From the IMG/VR virus record IMGVR_UViG_3300027836_000031, positions 1 through 27,947 of that record: a stretch of 27,947 nucleotides of DNA, one strand, 5' to 3'. How positions within the stretch are numbered: position 1 is the stretch's first letter; the number at the start of each line of letters is the position of its first letter. The stretch comes from a virus. Positions 19,738-26,814 of this stretch are shown piece by piece. The translations under genes and the position numbers were made by a program. The notes below the pieces were generated by a model. It was not told where the DNA came from. It did no database searches and was given only the letters and a program-made list of their open reading frames with translations.

Positions 19738-19774
19738 TTGACGAGATTATTATCATCTCTACAATGATAATAAT
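19738..19774 (+). promoter_or_regulatory. Possible plus-strand promoter overlapping an 11-bp inverted repeat
   Basis: TTGACG (19738-19743), 16-bp spacer, TACAAT (19760-19765). A perfect inverted repeat ATTATTATCAT (19746-19756) / ATGATAATAAT (19764-19774) covers the spacer and -10. No plus-strand gene follows; transcription would run antisense into the tail spike gene. The rest of the 19599-19807 gap holds only the TAAATA box and the terminator listed separately. Confidence 0.4.
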
Positions 19775-19787
19775 ACACGCATTTAAT

Positions 19788-19815
19788 AAAAAAGTCTACT
19801 CTATTGGTTAGTAGA
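19788..19815 (-). terminator. Rho-independent terminator of the tail spike gene
   Basis: On the minus strand TCTACT (19815-19810), 9-nt loop, AGTAGA (19800-19795), then C and six T (19793-19788). The spike stop codon lies in the stem. Confidence 0.7.
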
Positions 19816-21685
19816 TAGCGGAATATGAGTAAGTGAATTCGGCATTGCTATCGCCGGCTGTGGTATTGCTATACCAAACTACTAGGGTGTCGCGAGCCGC
19901 GCCGTTCAGTGCTGACAGTCTAGCGGAGAAGGTTAGTGAATCGTCTGAGCTTTCTTCTCCTACAAAATCATACTCGTCAGTTAATTGACTAGTTCTATTT
20001 GTAGTATCAACAATGATAGTTAGTGTTCCTCTACGTTTGTGAGTTCCGGAAGTGCTACGATACACATAGTTGATTACATATCCGGCTGCATCTGTGTCAA
20101 TTGGTAACCTGAATGCAGGTGCACCTGGATTGAAAGCTGTGAAAGGAATGTTGGGCGATGCATCAGTAAGTTGCAATATAGTGCCTGCAGGTTTGTCTGT
20201 AATAGTAAACAGTTGTCCGTCAATAACATTCTTAATGTAGTAAGTTTTACCGCCTTCGATGTTGCCAAACGAAAAGCTAAACACAATTGACTGTTCGTCC
20301 GCTAATCCTGTAGTCGATGCCACTGTTAATCTATCAGTTGATGCAGAAGTTGATGTAATTGATCCAGTTACTACCGTTGCTGATACTTCATCTAAGTATG
20401 CTATTTGAGCACCATTTGATTGATAAGCGGCCACTCCACTTACTTCGCCGATGTATGCAGTATCTGGGAACTGCTCCGGGTCGGCCATATCAATTGCACG
20501 ATCAGATATTAAGTTATCAATCATGTTGCCAGGAACGTCAAATTTGATTTGACTATACTTGGCTAATTCATTACTGCCACCGTCATTGCCCACTCCAATA
20601 AAACGAGTCTTGCTGAAGATGTTGCCGTAACCCTTGTAAATAAATGCTGCCTGTCGTTTGATTTCAGTGAAGATACAGTTAGTGAATGTGTTATTGCGTG
20701 GTCCGTATATTTCACCAGTTACGTTAATAGCGTTCTTACCAAATGCTGCACCAATGTAGGCTGTGCTGAATATACAAGTTTCAAATGTGTTGAGTAGAAT
20801 GTCTTGCTTAGAGTATACACAGAAAGTAAATCCACTAACTGTTACATTTCTAAACAAGTTACGCTGACAAGTAACTAATGCACTCTTTGCATTAAATTGC
20901 AGACCGCCTTGGGCACTTGTGCTAATGTCGATCGGAGTTGAGTTTCCAACTGCATACATGTCGCCAGTGATGTCCAAGTCTTCAAATACACTGTCACGGA
21001 CAGCATCTAACTTAAACACACTCTTGTTTGAAGTTGCAGAATGAATAGTCATTCCTTTGATTGTGATGTTACGTGGCTGTGTTAGGTATTCAGAATTATT
21101 AATAGCTGTTGCGCTATCATTAATGAATACAAATGCAGTTTCTGCACCAATGTATTCAATAAATGTTTTGTTCTTGCCGTGGCCGATTAGAGTAACGTTG
21201 CTAGGCACATAGATAGTATCTGAAATCTTATAGGTGCCTGCTGGAATTTCTAAAACAATGCGGCTAGCTGTGCTGGTAATTGTTGCAGGGTTGTTGAAGA
21301 TCTGATCAATTGCCTGTTGAAGAATTACTGTTACATCATCTACACCAGTATTATCTAAACCGAAGCTAAGAATACTTAGACGCTCATCAAGTCGCTCTTG
21401 CAAAGAACGAACTACAGGGTGCGTTGCATCTACACCTGTTTGAATATGCTCGTCTTGTCTACGATATTGATACTGACCTGCAAGGTCTAGTAAGCTGTCG
21501 TGCTCAGTTAGAATCTTTGTATTGTTAACTTCGGGTGCGCCTTCGCTAACAGACCCGTTACCAATATAAAGTTCCTGGGTATCTATTGCCCATGCAATTT
21601 CACCCGATGCTAGTTGTGGAAGCCCTGTTCCAGCATTTTTCTTGCCTCTACGGACTTGAATTCTCGAAATTTGAACGACAGCCAT
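19808..21685 (-). CDS. Tail spike/fibre with pectin-lyase-type beta-helix
   Basis: 625 aa. Residues about 4-45 (ISRIQVRRGKKNAGTGLPQL, then ASGEIAWAIDTQELYIGNG) match the N-terminal phage-fibre domain with R-R-G, L-x-x-G-E-I-A and L-Y-I-G-N-G, used for attachment to the virion. Residues about 110-400 form a right-handed beta-helix: VLEIPAGTYKISDTIYVPSN followed by VTLIGHG, then many N-T-F, F-x-x-x-x-I-x-x turns (FRNVTVSGF, NTFTNCIF). The C-terminal 190 residues are Ser/Thr-rich beta structure. It probably binds or cuts host surface polysaccharide; a catalytic site cannot be placed. Strong AGAGGAT ribosome binding site and a late box upstream, terminator downstream. Confidence 0.88.
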   Translation of the reverse strand: MAVVQISRIQVRRGKKNAGTGLPQLASGEIAWAIDTQELYIGNGSVSEGAPEVNNTKILTEHDSLLDLAGQYQYRRQDEHIQTGVDATHPVVRSLQERLDERLSILSFGLDNTGVDDVTVILQQAIDQIFNNPATITSTASRIVLEIPAGTYKISDTIYVPSNVTLIGHGKNKTFIEYIGAETAFVFINDSATAINNSEYLTQPRNITIKGMTIHSATSNKSVFKLDAVRDSVFEDLDITGDMYAVGNSTPIDISTSAQGGLQFNAKSALVTCQRNLFRNVTVSGFTFCVYSKQDILLNTFETCIFSTAYIGAAFGKNAINVTGEIYGPRNNTFTNCIFTEIKRQAAFIYKGYGNIFSKTRFIGVGNDGGSNELAKYSQIKFDVPGNMIDNLISDRAIDMADPEQFPDTAYIGEVSGVAAYQSNGAQIAYLDEVSATVVTGSITSTSASTDRLTVASTTGLADEQSIVFSFSFGNIEGGKTYYIKNVIDGQLFTITDKPAGTILQLTDASPNIPFTAFNPGAPAFRLPIDTDAAGYVINYVYRSTSGTHKRRGTLTIIVDTTNRTSQLTDEYDFVGEESSDDSLTFSARLSALNGAARDTLVVWYSNTTAGDSNAEFTYSYSAIY

Positions 21686-21703
21686 GTAAATATCCTCTTA
21701 TGT

Positions 21704-21713
21704 GATATTTATC
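21704..21713 (-). promoter_or_regulatory. T4-late-like promoter box for the tail spike
   Basis: Minus strand GATAAATATC, close to TATAAATA, 18 bases upstream of the ATG at 21685. It overlaps the stop of the exonuclease gene (TGA TAA ATA). Confidence 0.5.
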
Positions 21714-22428
21714 AGTTCATTCGGTAGTATTCTTCCACTCGCTTGCACCAGCGTTCTGTCCAGTAGTCAAAGTCTTCTGGTTTAAGAATAAACTCTTGAT
21801 ACTGCGGATCTCCCCAGACTCCTGGGCTAATTTCCGGGGGTTTAACGCACATTAGAATAACACCTTTGCGTATGTTAGTGCCGTGAACTTCATTATGTGC
21901 CATTGCGTATGCAGTAAGCTGAATGAAGTAGTCGTCAATATATTCTAACTTTTTAGGCTTATTTGTTTGTTTATAATCTAGTATGCTTTCGTCACCGTCA
22001 TGCACACCTACACAGTCAGTAGTTCCAGCATATAGCTCTGGAAAGTAAAGGGGAACTTCACTGCCCCACACTTCTGTAATTTTACCAAACCCTTCTTGTA
22101 TTACTTTCTTAGCCATAACAAGGCTTTGATTAGCATACGGGTTAGTAACTGTTTCTTTTAGTGTTTCACCCTTGACATAGTCTTCGAGATACTTGTGCAT
22201 ACGTGTTCCGCGATTGGCGGCTTCTGTAGTAATCTCTGTGGCCTTCTTTTCGCCCACTGCTTTTCTCCAGTTGGCTAACGCAATACGTGATTCAGCAGGC
22301 TTAGTCTTGTCCAAAATGGTTGTAACACTTGGAACTTTGTGACCTTCAGGTGTTGCGTATAAACGCTTACCTGAAGACTCGTCACGGGTTAATTTGGAAT
22401 ATTGGAACTTTTCGATTAATAGAGTCAT
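21712..22428 (-). CDS. PD-(D/E)XK exonuclease (MGME1/RecB-Cas4-like)
   Basis: 238 aa. Motifs in order: NRGTRMHKYLEDYVKG (G-x-x-x-H-x-x-x-E), SEVPLYFPELYAGTTDCVGV with the metal-binding Asp, DESILDYKQTNKPKK (the D-Y-K part of the PD-(D/E)XK site), and YIDDYFIQLTAYAMAHN with the QxxxY motif. This order fits the mitochondrial genome maintenance exonuclease 1 and RecB/Cas4 nuclease group found in many marine myoviruses. It likely trims single-stranded DNA ends in replication or recombination. A perfect sigma70 promoter places the transcript start at the ATG. Confidence 0.88.
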   Translation of the reverse strand: MTLLIEKFQYSKLTRDESSGKRLYATPEGHKVPSVTTILDKTKPAESRIALANWRKAVGEKKATEITTEAANRGTRMHKYLEDYVKGETLKETVTNPYANQSLVMAKKVIQEGFGKITEVWGSEVPLYFPELYAGTTDCVGVHDGDESILDYKQTNKPKKLEYIDDYFIQLTAYAMAHNEVHGTNIRKGVILMCVKPPEISPGVWGDPQYQEFILKPEDFDYWTERWCKRVEEYYRMN

Positions 22429-22435
22429 AGCATGT

Positions 22436-22464
22436 ATTATACAACAACTCTACTAACATGTCAA
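22436..22464 (-). promoter_or_regulatory. Perfect sigma70-type promoter of the exonuclease gene
   Basis: Minus strand TTGACA (22459-22464), 17-bp spacer, TATAAT (22436-22441). Seven bases (ACATGCT) lie between TATAAT and the ATG at 22428, so a leaderless mRNA is expected. The TGA of TTGACA is also the stop of the upstream ORF. Confidence 0.85.
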
Positions 22465-22781
22465 CCTAATTCTTTGCTGGCTGCTCGTTTTGCCATTGCC
22501 TGTATACGACTTGTTTTAGGTTCGCCTTTTGGCTGCTCGTTTTCTTTTTCGTGGGTCTTAATAACAACACCATTACCGTCAAAGCTCTTTACTAGATTTC
22601 TAAGAATTTGTTGGTCCGGTGACTTGCCTTCTTCCGCATCCCATAGTGCTGCAAATCGATCATAGTCGATTGCTGGAGATCCGTTGTCACGAGTAAGACT
22701 ATTCAATGCCCTGTATGTAAGGGCATTGGTTTCATCTTTAAAATTTGAGTTTGATTGAATACTTTGAAGAGCACTGACCAA
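22461..22781 (-). CDS. Downstream ORF, probably expressed as a -1 frameshift extension
   Basis: 106 aa from a TTG at 22781: MVSALQSIQSNSNFKDETNA, then IDYDRFAALWDAEEG and ILRNLVKSFDGNGVVIKTHE, ending in a basic tail (TSRIQAMAKRAASKELG). There is no ATG or GTG at the 5' end; the only purine stretch (GAAGG) is 10 bases before the TTG and inside a stem-loop. The frame is open further upstream through KKKVIEGIDPL into the end of the gene at 22799-23785, at a dnaX-type slippery site. A fusion of about 441 aa is therefore likely; ATT or TTG initiation is the alternative. Family not recognised. Confidence 0.65.
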   Translation of the reverse strand: MVSALQSIQSNSNFKDETNALTYRALNSLTRDNGSPAIDYDRFAALWDAEEGKSPDQQILRNLVKSFDGNGVVIKTHEKENEQPKGEPKTSRIQAMAKRAASKELG

Positions 22782-22811
22782 CGGGTCAATGCCTTCAATT
22801 ACTTTTTTTTT
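22766..22811 (-). promoter_or_regulatory. Candidate programmed -1 ribosomal frameshift signal
   Basis: Minus strand: a run of nine A then G, ending in the heptamer A AAA AAG (22808-22802) just before the TAA stop (22801-22799). Five bases after the heptamer a stem-loop begins: GAAG (22796-22793) with CTTC (22769-22766), and CATTGACC (22791-22784) with GGTCAGTG (22779-22772) around a CGTT loop. A -1 slip reads directly into the 22461 ORF. Confidence 0.65.
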
Positions 22812-23785
22812 GATCCGGCAAGCATGATACCTAGCTTGCGGCTATAGTCAACGCTTTCACGCTTTTCACGCCCAGCTGCGCCGCCGGCTGCTGGCTCTTC
22901 GATGCCTAAGTCAGCACTCATGTCGCTACCCATGTCTGCCATTTCGCCTTCTGCTCCACCTGCTGCTGCTACATCGCCAGGGGCTGCACCCATTGTTGGA
23001 GCTTCACCGCCTGATACAATTGCCAATGCGCCTGATAGTCCTTGACGGCTTGTTTCTAGTGCTGTGTAAATTGCTTCTAATGCTGGTTTGACAGCATCGC
23101 TATATTGTTGCGACACATCACTTCCTGAAGTTTCTCTTATAGAGTCTAATAGTTCTAGTAAGGATTCTGCTTTCATGGTAGCTACGTCTTCTAGCCATCC
23201 AGTAATACGATCTACCATGTCCTTAGTTGCCATGATAATAGCTGCTTTGTCTTCTTCGCCTTCGTGTAGAATATGATACACTTGTGATTCTGTTAGTTCG
23301 TAACGAATAGTTAATTCATTGCCTAGTTCTTCTTTGTCTGATTCACCTAGGTGCATTCTTTTGATTGCGCTTTCAATCCAGCTGTTAGGAACTGACATCT
23401 CTTTAGCACGACCGATCATGCCTGCATAGCGTGTTAGGCTTTCTGGGGTTTTCTTTTTCATTTTCTTTTTATCCTGTTCTTCGTGGTCATCACATTTGCA
23501 AGGGTCACAATGGCAGTCACTGCATTTACCCTCTTCACGTTCCATGATCTCTTGGTTAATCACATCTAGGAACATGCGAGTTTTTTGGTAATCGTGACTT
23601 TCATGGACAGAATCAAAACTCTCAGATAGTTCAAATTGACTGATCTTTGTGCGTAGTTTGTTACGTGCGTCTTCTAATTGCACGTCACTAAAGTTCTCTA
23701 GTTGTAGTTTGTAACCAAACTTTGCGGCTGCATTTTCGTTTAGTTGCTTACTAGTAACTGGCTTTGATAATTCTCTGATCTGCAT
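22799..23785 (-). CDS. Conserved myovirus virion/scaffold-type protein (328 aa)
   Basis: Starts MQIRELSKPVTSKQLNENAA, then FSDVQLEDARNKLRTKISQF. A cysteine cluster at about residues 88-98 (GKCSDCHCDPCKCDD, C-x2-C-x-C-x2-C-x-C) looks like an inserted metal-binding loop before a lysine-rich stretch (KKKMKKKTPESL). The centre AAIIMATKDMVDRITGWLED and TMKAESLLELLDSIRETSG is long helix; the C-part is Ala/Gly-rich (GAAPGDVAAAGGAEGEM) and ends RKLGIMLAGSKKK. The order helix, acidic low-complexity, basic end suggests a scaffold or head component; the exact role is not known. The stop sits on a slippery A run. Ribosome binding site AGGA, late box upstream. Confidence 0.75.
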   Translation of the reverse strand: MQIRELSKPVTSKQLNENAAAKFGYKLQLENFSDVQLEDARNKLRTKISQFELSESFDSVHESHDYQKTRMFLDVINQEIMEREEGKCSDCHCDPCKCDDHEEQDKKKMKKKTPESLTRYAGMIGRAKEMSVPNSWIESAIKRMHLGESDKEELGNELTIRYELTESQVYHILHEGEEDKAAIIMATKDMVDRITGWLEDVATMKAESLLELLDSIRETSGSDVSQQYSDAVKPALEAIYTALETSRQGLSGALAIVSGGEAPTMGAAPGDVAAAGGAEGEMADMGSDMSADLGIEEPAAGGAAGREKRESVDYSRKLGIMLAGSKKK

Positions 23786-23806
23786 GATGAATTCCTAGGA
23801 TATGAA

Positions 23807-23817
23807 TATATTTATGC
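23807..23817 (-). promoter_or_regulatory. T4-late-like box for the 23785 gene
   Basis: Minus strand GCATAAATATA, 22 bases upstream of the ATG, overlapping the stop of the upstream gene (GCA TAA). Confidence 0.5.
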
Positions 23818-24285
23818 GAATGCGTTGTGAAACATAGCTGTGATTTTCTTCTTATACTGCTCTGTTTTAATAACACTTTCTTCTAATTTATTTAATAGTA
23901 TTATATATCTATCAAACTCTTTAGCGGTTTTGATGTTCTTCTGGTAAACTTGGTGCTCCATGAAGCTGGCCTGGTAATGCGTATCAAGATCCTTAATTTC
24001 AAAGAACTTGGCTATTTGAGTAGCGTTATACGATTTTGCCGCCATAAGCGCACAAGTTTTTAAATTGTATTCACCTACGGAATCACGCAGATTATTCATG
24101 TTGTAAACTGCCCATCGACCTACGGTAGTTTGCTTGATGATAAAAGTTTTATAACCTATTGCACCGCCCTTTAACATTGTAATGGGCAGATTCTTATCAA
24201 GAGTTGTGCCAAACGAGTCGACTAACTCTTTTACCTTAGCTTTAGCCAAGGGTTGTTTCTTTTTAGGTTTATATGTTTTTTTCAT
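23812..24285 (-). CDS. Hypothetical phage protein (157 aa)
   Basis: ATG at 24285 (MKKTYKPKKKQPLAKAKVKE); a TTG two codons upstream is possible. A basic N-terminus is followed by a beta-rich centre (GGAIGYKTFIIKQTTVGRWA, VYNMNNLRD) and helical end with FMEHQVYQKNIKTAKEFDRY. The ATG overlaps the previous gene by 17 bases. No enzyme motif. Conserved-looking structural or packaging gene, role unknown. Confidence 0.72.
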   Translation of the reverse strand: MKKTYKPKKKQPLAKAKVKELVDSFGTTLDKNLPITMLKGGAIGYKTFIIKQTTVGRWAVYNMNNLRDSVGEYNLKTCALMAAKSYNATQIAKFFEIKDLDTHYQASFMEHQVYQKNIKTAKEFDRYIILLNKLEESVIKTEQYKKKITAMFHNAFA

Positions 24286-24523
24286 TTGCAACTACACTAG
24301 GATCATTGTGTCCTATCTTAGTTATCAAACTCTTGCGTATCATGGCCTGCACTCTGAACTGATCGTGCTCGCTTAGGTTGCTAATTTTAACAGGTTCTTT
24401 GAGCTTTGATAACAGTTCTTTTTCTTCGTTTGTAATCCATACTTCAAAGCCATCTAACATATTGTAGACAGCTTCGTTTTTAGGACTGTGTTCAAAGCCC
24501 GCGAGCAGTTCGCTTATTTTCAT
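24269..24523 (-). CDS. Small hypothetical protein (84 aa)
   Basis: MKISELLAGFEHSPKNEAVY then NMLDGFEVWITNEEKELLSK and LSEHDQFRVQAMIRKSLITK. The second half looks like a winged-helix or helix-turn-helix fold (EEKELLSKL...FRVQAMIRKSL), without a firm match. The N-terminal MKISEL shares the M-x-I/L/V-x-E/D pattern with the neighbouring genes. The start overlaps the previous stop. Confidence 0.68.
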   Translation of the reverse strand: MKISELLAGFEHSPKNEAVYNMLDGFEVWITNEEKELLSKLKEPVKISNLSEHDQFRVQAMIRKSLITKIGHNDPSVVANEKNI

Positions 24524-25662
24524 CTTAGGCCTGCGATCTTTAACATGGCTGTAAGTTCAGCTGATTCAGAAACACCTGCTTGTTTTTTAAATTGAGCAAA
24601 CTTAGTTGGATCAACACCCTTACGACTTGCACTTGCATCGACACTACTAATAGCATCAGCGTTGACGCCTTGAGCAGTTAGGGTTTTAACTCCAATCGGG
24701 TTCTGTTGCATTCTAGCAGTGGTATCGCCAAGGGTTGCAGTCATGTCTGAAGAACCGTCTTTGTTCTGTCGCATACTCAACGGACCCTGGTTATAGCTTG
24801 TATCACCGTTGTCGTGTTGTGTTACACCGAACGCAGTTGTATCTTCTTGTGTCGGAGTATCATGCACTTGGATAGATGAAGAAAGTGAATAGGCAACATC
24901 ATCGTCTCGCTGTATACTGGCTAATATACGTTGAGCAGTTGCAAGATCTTTAATGCCGGTTTGCGGTGCAGGGATGTCGTTTTCTGCCGGTGTTCCCGAG
25001 GCAGCAAGTGGAGGCCGATTATAAGTTACTGTATAAGTGCCATCCGGTGCTTGAGAAATACTTGCTGGGCCTTTAGATGGGGCACTTGCACTTTCTGGAG
25101 ATTGAGGGCTAACAGGACGTGGACTCACTCCTGATAACTCTTGAATACGTGCTAGCTCTGGGTTTGCAGACTGCTGTGCTTCTGCTTTCTTAACTAATGC
25201 ATCGAGGTCGGCAAGCATCTGTTTAAATTCCGGGCTCTGAAATACCTGTGCAGCCTTTTGCATAGTTGCCATAATGTCAACTTCACCGTTAGGTGCTAGG
25301 ACCATTTGCTTTTTAACAGCTTCTGCTTCTGGTGCATCCATACCGTTTTCAGCAGCGGCTGCATAAATGCCTTTAACATAATCAGCAGTTGGCATAGTTG
25401 ACAAGTCATCCGATACTGCTTCAGCTGTTTTAATTTCTACGTTAGCACCTACTGCTGGGCCTGTGGGTTGTGCGCCCGATGATGATGCAACTGCTTGTGG
25501 GTTTAAATCATACTCGCCTGGCTTTTCAGGATCGGGCATTAGTGCTGCTGCTTTGTCTGCAGGCAGTGTAGTTTTTACACCATCGTCTGCTGTGATTTCT
25601 ACGCCGCTGCCGTCACTCTTAGTAATTTTAGCGTCTTCACGCACGATATCTCTAACCTTCAT
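24520..25662 (-). CDS. Low-complexity virion-associated-type protein (380 aa)
   Basis: Starts MKVRDIVREDAKITKSDGSG. Rich in Ala, Pro, Ser, Thr and Asp (GAQPTGPAVGANVEIKTAEA, SPQSPESASAPSKGPASIS), likely largely disordered. Two short leucine-type motifs recur: ELARIQELSGV (centre) and ELTAMLKIAGLR (C-terminus), which may bind the same partner. No catalytic motif. Position between structural genes and the leader-like N-terminus suggest a head-internal or scaffold protein, not proven. Confidence 0.7.
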   Translation of the reverse strand: MKVRDIVREDAKITKSDGSGVEITADDGVKTTLPADKAAALMPDPEKPGEYDLNPQAVASSSGAQPTGPAVGANVEIKTAEAVSDDLSTMPTADYVKGIYAAAAENGMDAPEAEAVKKQMVLAPNGEVDIMATMQKAAQVFQSPEFKQMLADLDALVKKAEAQQSANPELARIQELSGVSPRPVSPQSPESASAPSKGPASISQAPDGTYTVTYNRPPLAASGTPAENDIPAPQTGIKDLATAQRILASIQRDDDVAYSLSSSIQVHDTPTQEDTTAFGVTQHDNGDTSYNQGPLSMRQNKDGSSDMTATLGDTTARMQQNPIGVKTLTAQGVNADAISSVDASASRKGVDPTKFAQFKKQAGVSESAELTAMLKIAGLR

Positions 25663-26347
25663 ATTGATCCTCTAGGCTTAATTCAGCACTTTGTAATTTG
25701 TCTATATATTTACGCAATTTGTTAATCTGTCCACGATCTCTTAGCAGCTTGAATGCTAGGTTTTCTACGCTGAATTCTCCACTAGCTTCTAGTCCTGCTT
25801 TGCGTAGTCGATAGATATGTTCCATTGTTTCTTCGCATTTAGCTAGATTGTTACTTCGTAGAGCTTGATTAATCTGCCCTGCATAACTGCGGGCCTTGCT
25901 TCTAACTTCACGCTCGCTAACTACAGGAGCATTGTGTTTGGGTTTACTTAACCATTGATCATTAAGTAATGAATAGATACCAGCACTGTGGTGCGTCTGG
26001 GCAGCGTCTTGCACATACAACTCTACTGGGATTCCAGCAATTTTAAGATCGTATGTAAAGTTATACTGATTCTTTTTAGCAGTAAACAACTCAGCTTGAT
26101 CAGCTGCACCTTCTACAACTAAGTGCAAGTCGATGTCACTAAACTCGCTGTATCCGTAGCCTGCATTACTACCGCTAATGGTAATGTCTTTTAAGTTTAG
26201 TTTGCTCACCTTAAGAAAGTTAGCAAAGTGACGAGCTATCATTAGTAGTTTGTAGCGGACTTCGGTGATCAGTTGCCCGTTGTCCCACAATGATGGGTTA
26301 AGGGTATCATGATATGGTGCAACTTGTGCTAATTCTTGTAGGCGCAT
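25652..26347 (-). CDS. Nucleotidyltransferase-fold protein (pol beta superfamily)
   Basis: 231 aa. Residues 57-78 (ISGSNAGYGYSEFSDIDLHL then VV) give the G-S-x(10)-D-x-D signature of the polymerase-beta-type nucleotidyltransferases (G59, S60, D71, D73). E109 in AGIPVELYVQD fits the third metal-binding acid. The C-terminal half is helical (REVRSKARSYAGQINQALRS). Such enzymes transfer NMP to proteins, RNA or small molecules; the target is unknown. It lies among structural genes and starts with the shared MRLQEL leader. It overlaps the following gene by 11 bases. Confidence 0.8.
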   Translation of the reverse strand: MRLQELAQVAPYHDTLNPSLWDNGQLITEVRYKLLMIARHFANFLKVSKLNLKDITISGSNAGYGYSEFSDIDLHLVVEGAADQAELFTAKKNQYNFTYDLKIAGIPVELYVQDAAQTHHSAGIYSLLNDQWLSKPKHNAPVVSEREVRSKARSYAGQINQALRSNNLAKCEETMEHIYRLRKAGLEASGEFSVENLAFKLLRDRGQINKLRKYIDKLQSAELSLEDQYEG

Positions 26348-26350
26348 GTT

Positions 26351-26360
26351 AGTATTTATT
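26351..26360 (-). promoter_or_regulatory. Late-type AATAAATACT box before the nucleotidyltransferase
   Basis: Minus strand AATAAATACT, made by the stop of the upstream gene (GAA TAA), only 3 bases before the ATG at 26347. If used, the transcript would begin inside the gene, so it may be coincidental or serve downstream genes. Confidence 0.3.
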
Positions 26361-26760
26361 CGCGTAATTCGAATACAATATTACAGTCCTTGCCTTGAGT
26401 TTTGAAAGCTGCGTGGCTAACCGTCAGTGCTTCGTCTAAGTTTGTAATAAACGGAACATACTCAAAGTCCTTGCGCAACAATGCTAGCTGATCGTCTTCT
26501 TCGAGCCAGATATCGCTAGCATCAGTTGACCAATCAAATGTCCACACCAGCATTGTTTCGTTAAATGAAAAGCCTAGCTCTTGTGTATTGCGGTGTGCAA
26601 CTTCTGGTTTCTTTCTAAAGTTCACATTGGATCGCATTCCAATAGTCTGTAAGATTGTATTGAAGTTTTGCTCTTGAAACTTTTCTTTTTCGTATCCGGG
26701 CTCATTACGAAACCGTCCGGTATTGGTAATGTCAACTAGGGTGTGTAATCTATAATCCAT
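26356..26760 (-). CDS. Hypothetical phage protein (134 aa)
   Basis: MDYRLHTLVDITNTGRFRNE, then KFQEQNFNTILQTIGMRSNV, ELGFSFNETMLVWTFDWSTD and FVPFITNLDEALTV-like region (EYVPFITNLDEALTVSHAAF). Mixed alpha/beta, no enzyme motif. The order and style fit conserved myovirus proteins of unknown role. A terminator lies upstream and a TTAAATAC box just before the ATG. Confidence 0.7.
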   Translation of the reverse strand: MDYRLHTLVDITNTGRFRNEPGYEKEKFQEQNFNTILQTIGMRSNVNFRKKPEVAHRNTQELGFSFNETMLVWTFDWSTDASDIWLEEDDQLALLRKDFEYVPFITNLDEALTVSHAAFKTQGKDCNIVFELRE

Positions 26761-26765
26761 GGCAT

Positions 26766-26774
26766 GTATTTAAC
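26766..26774 (-). promoter_or_regulatory. Late-type TTAAATAC box
   Basis: Minus strand GTTAAATAC ends 5 bases before the ATG at 26760, close behind the upstream terminator. A matching start would give a leaderless or internal transcript. Confidence 0.3.
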
Positions 26775-26780
26775 AGCCAC

Positions 26781-26807
26781 AAAAAAAGCCCTAGTTAAAC
26801 TAGAGCT
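26781..26807 (-). terminator. Rho-independent terminator after the coiled-coil/TM gene
   Basis: Minus strand stem AGCTCTAG / CTAGGGCT (26807-26787; one G-T pair, small TTTAA loop) followed by seven T (26787-26781). Confidence 0.85.
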
Positions 26808-26814
26808 GATTTAA

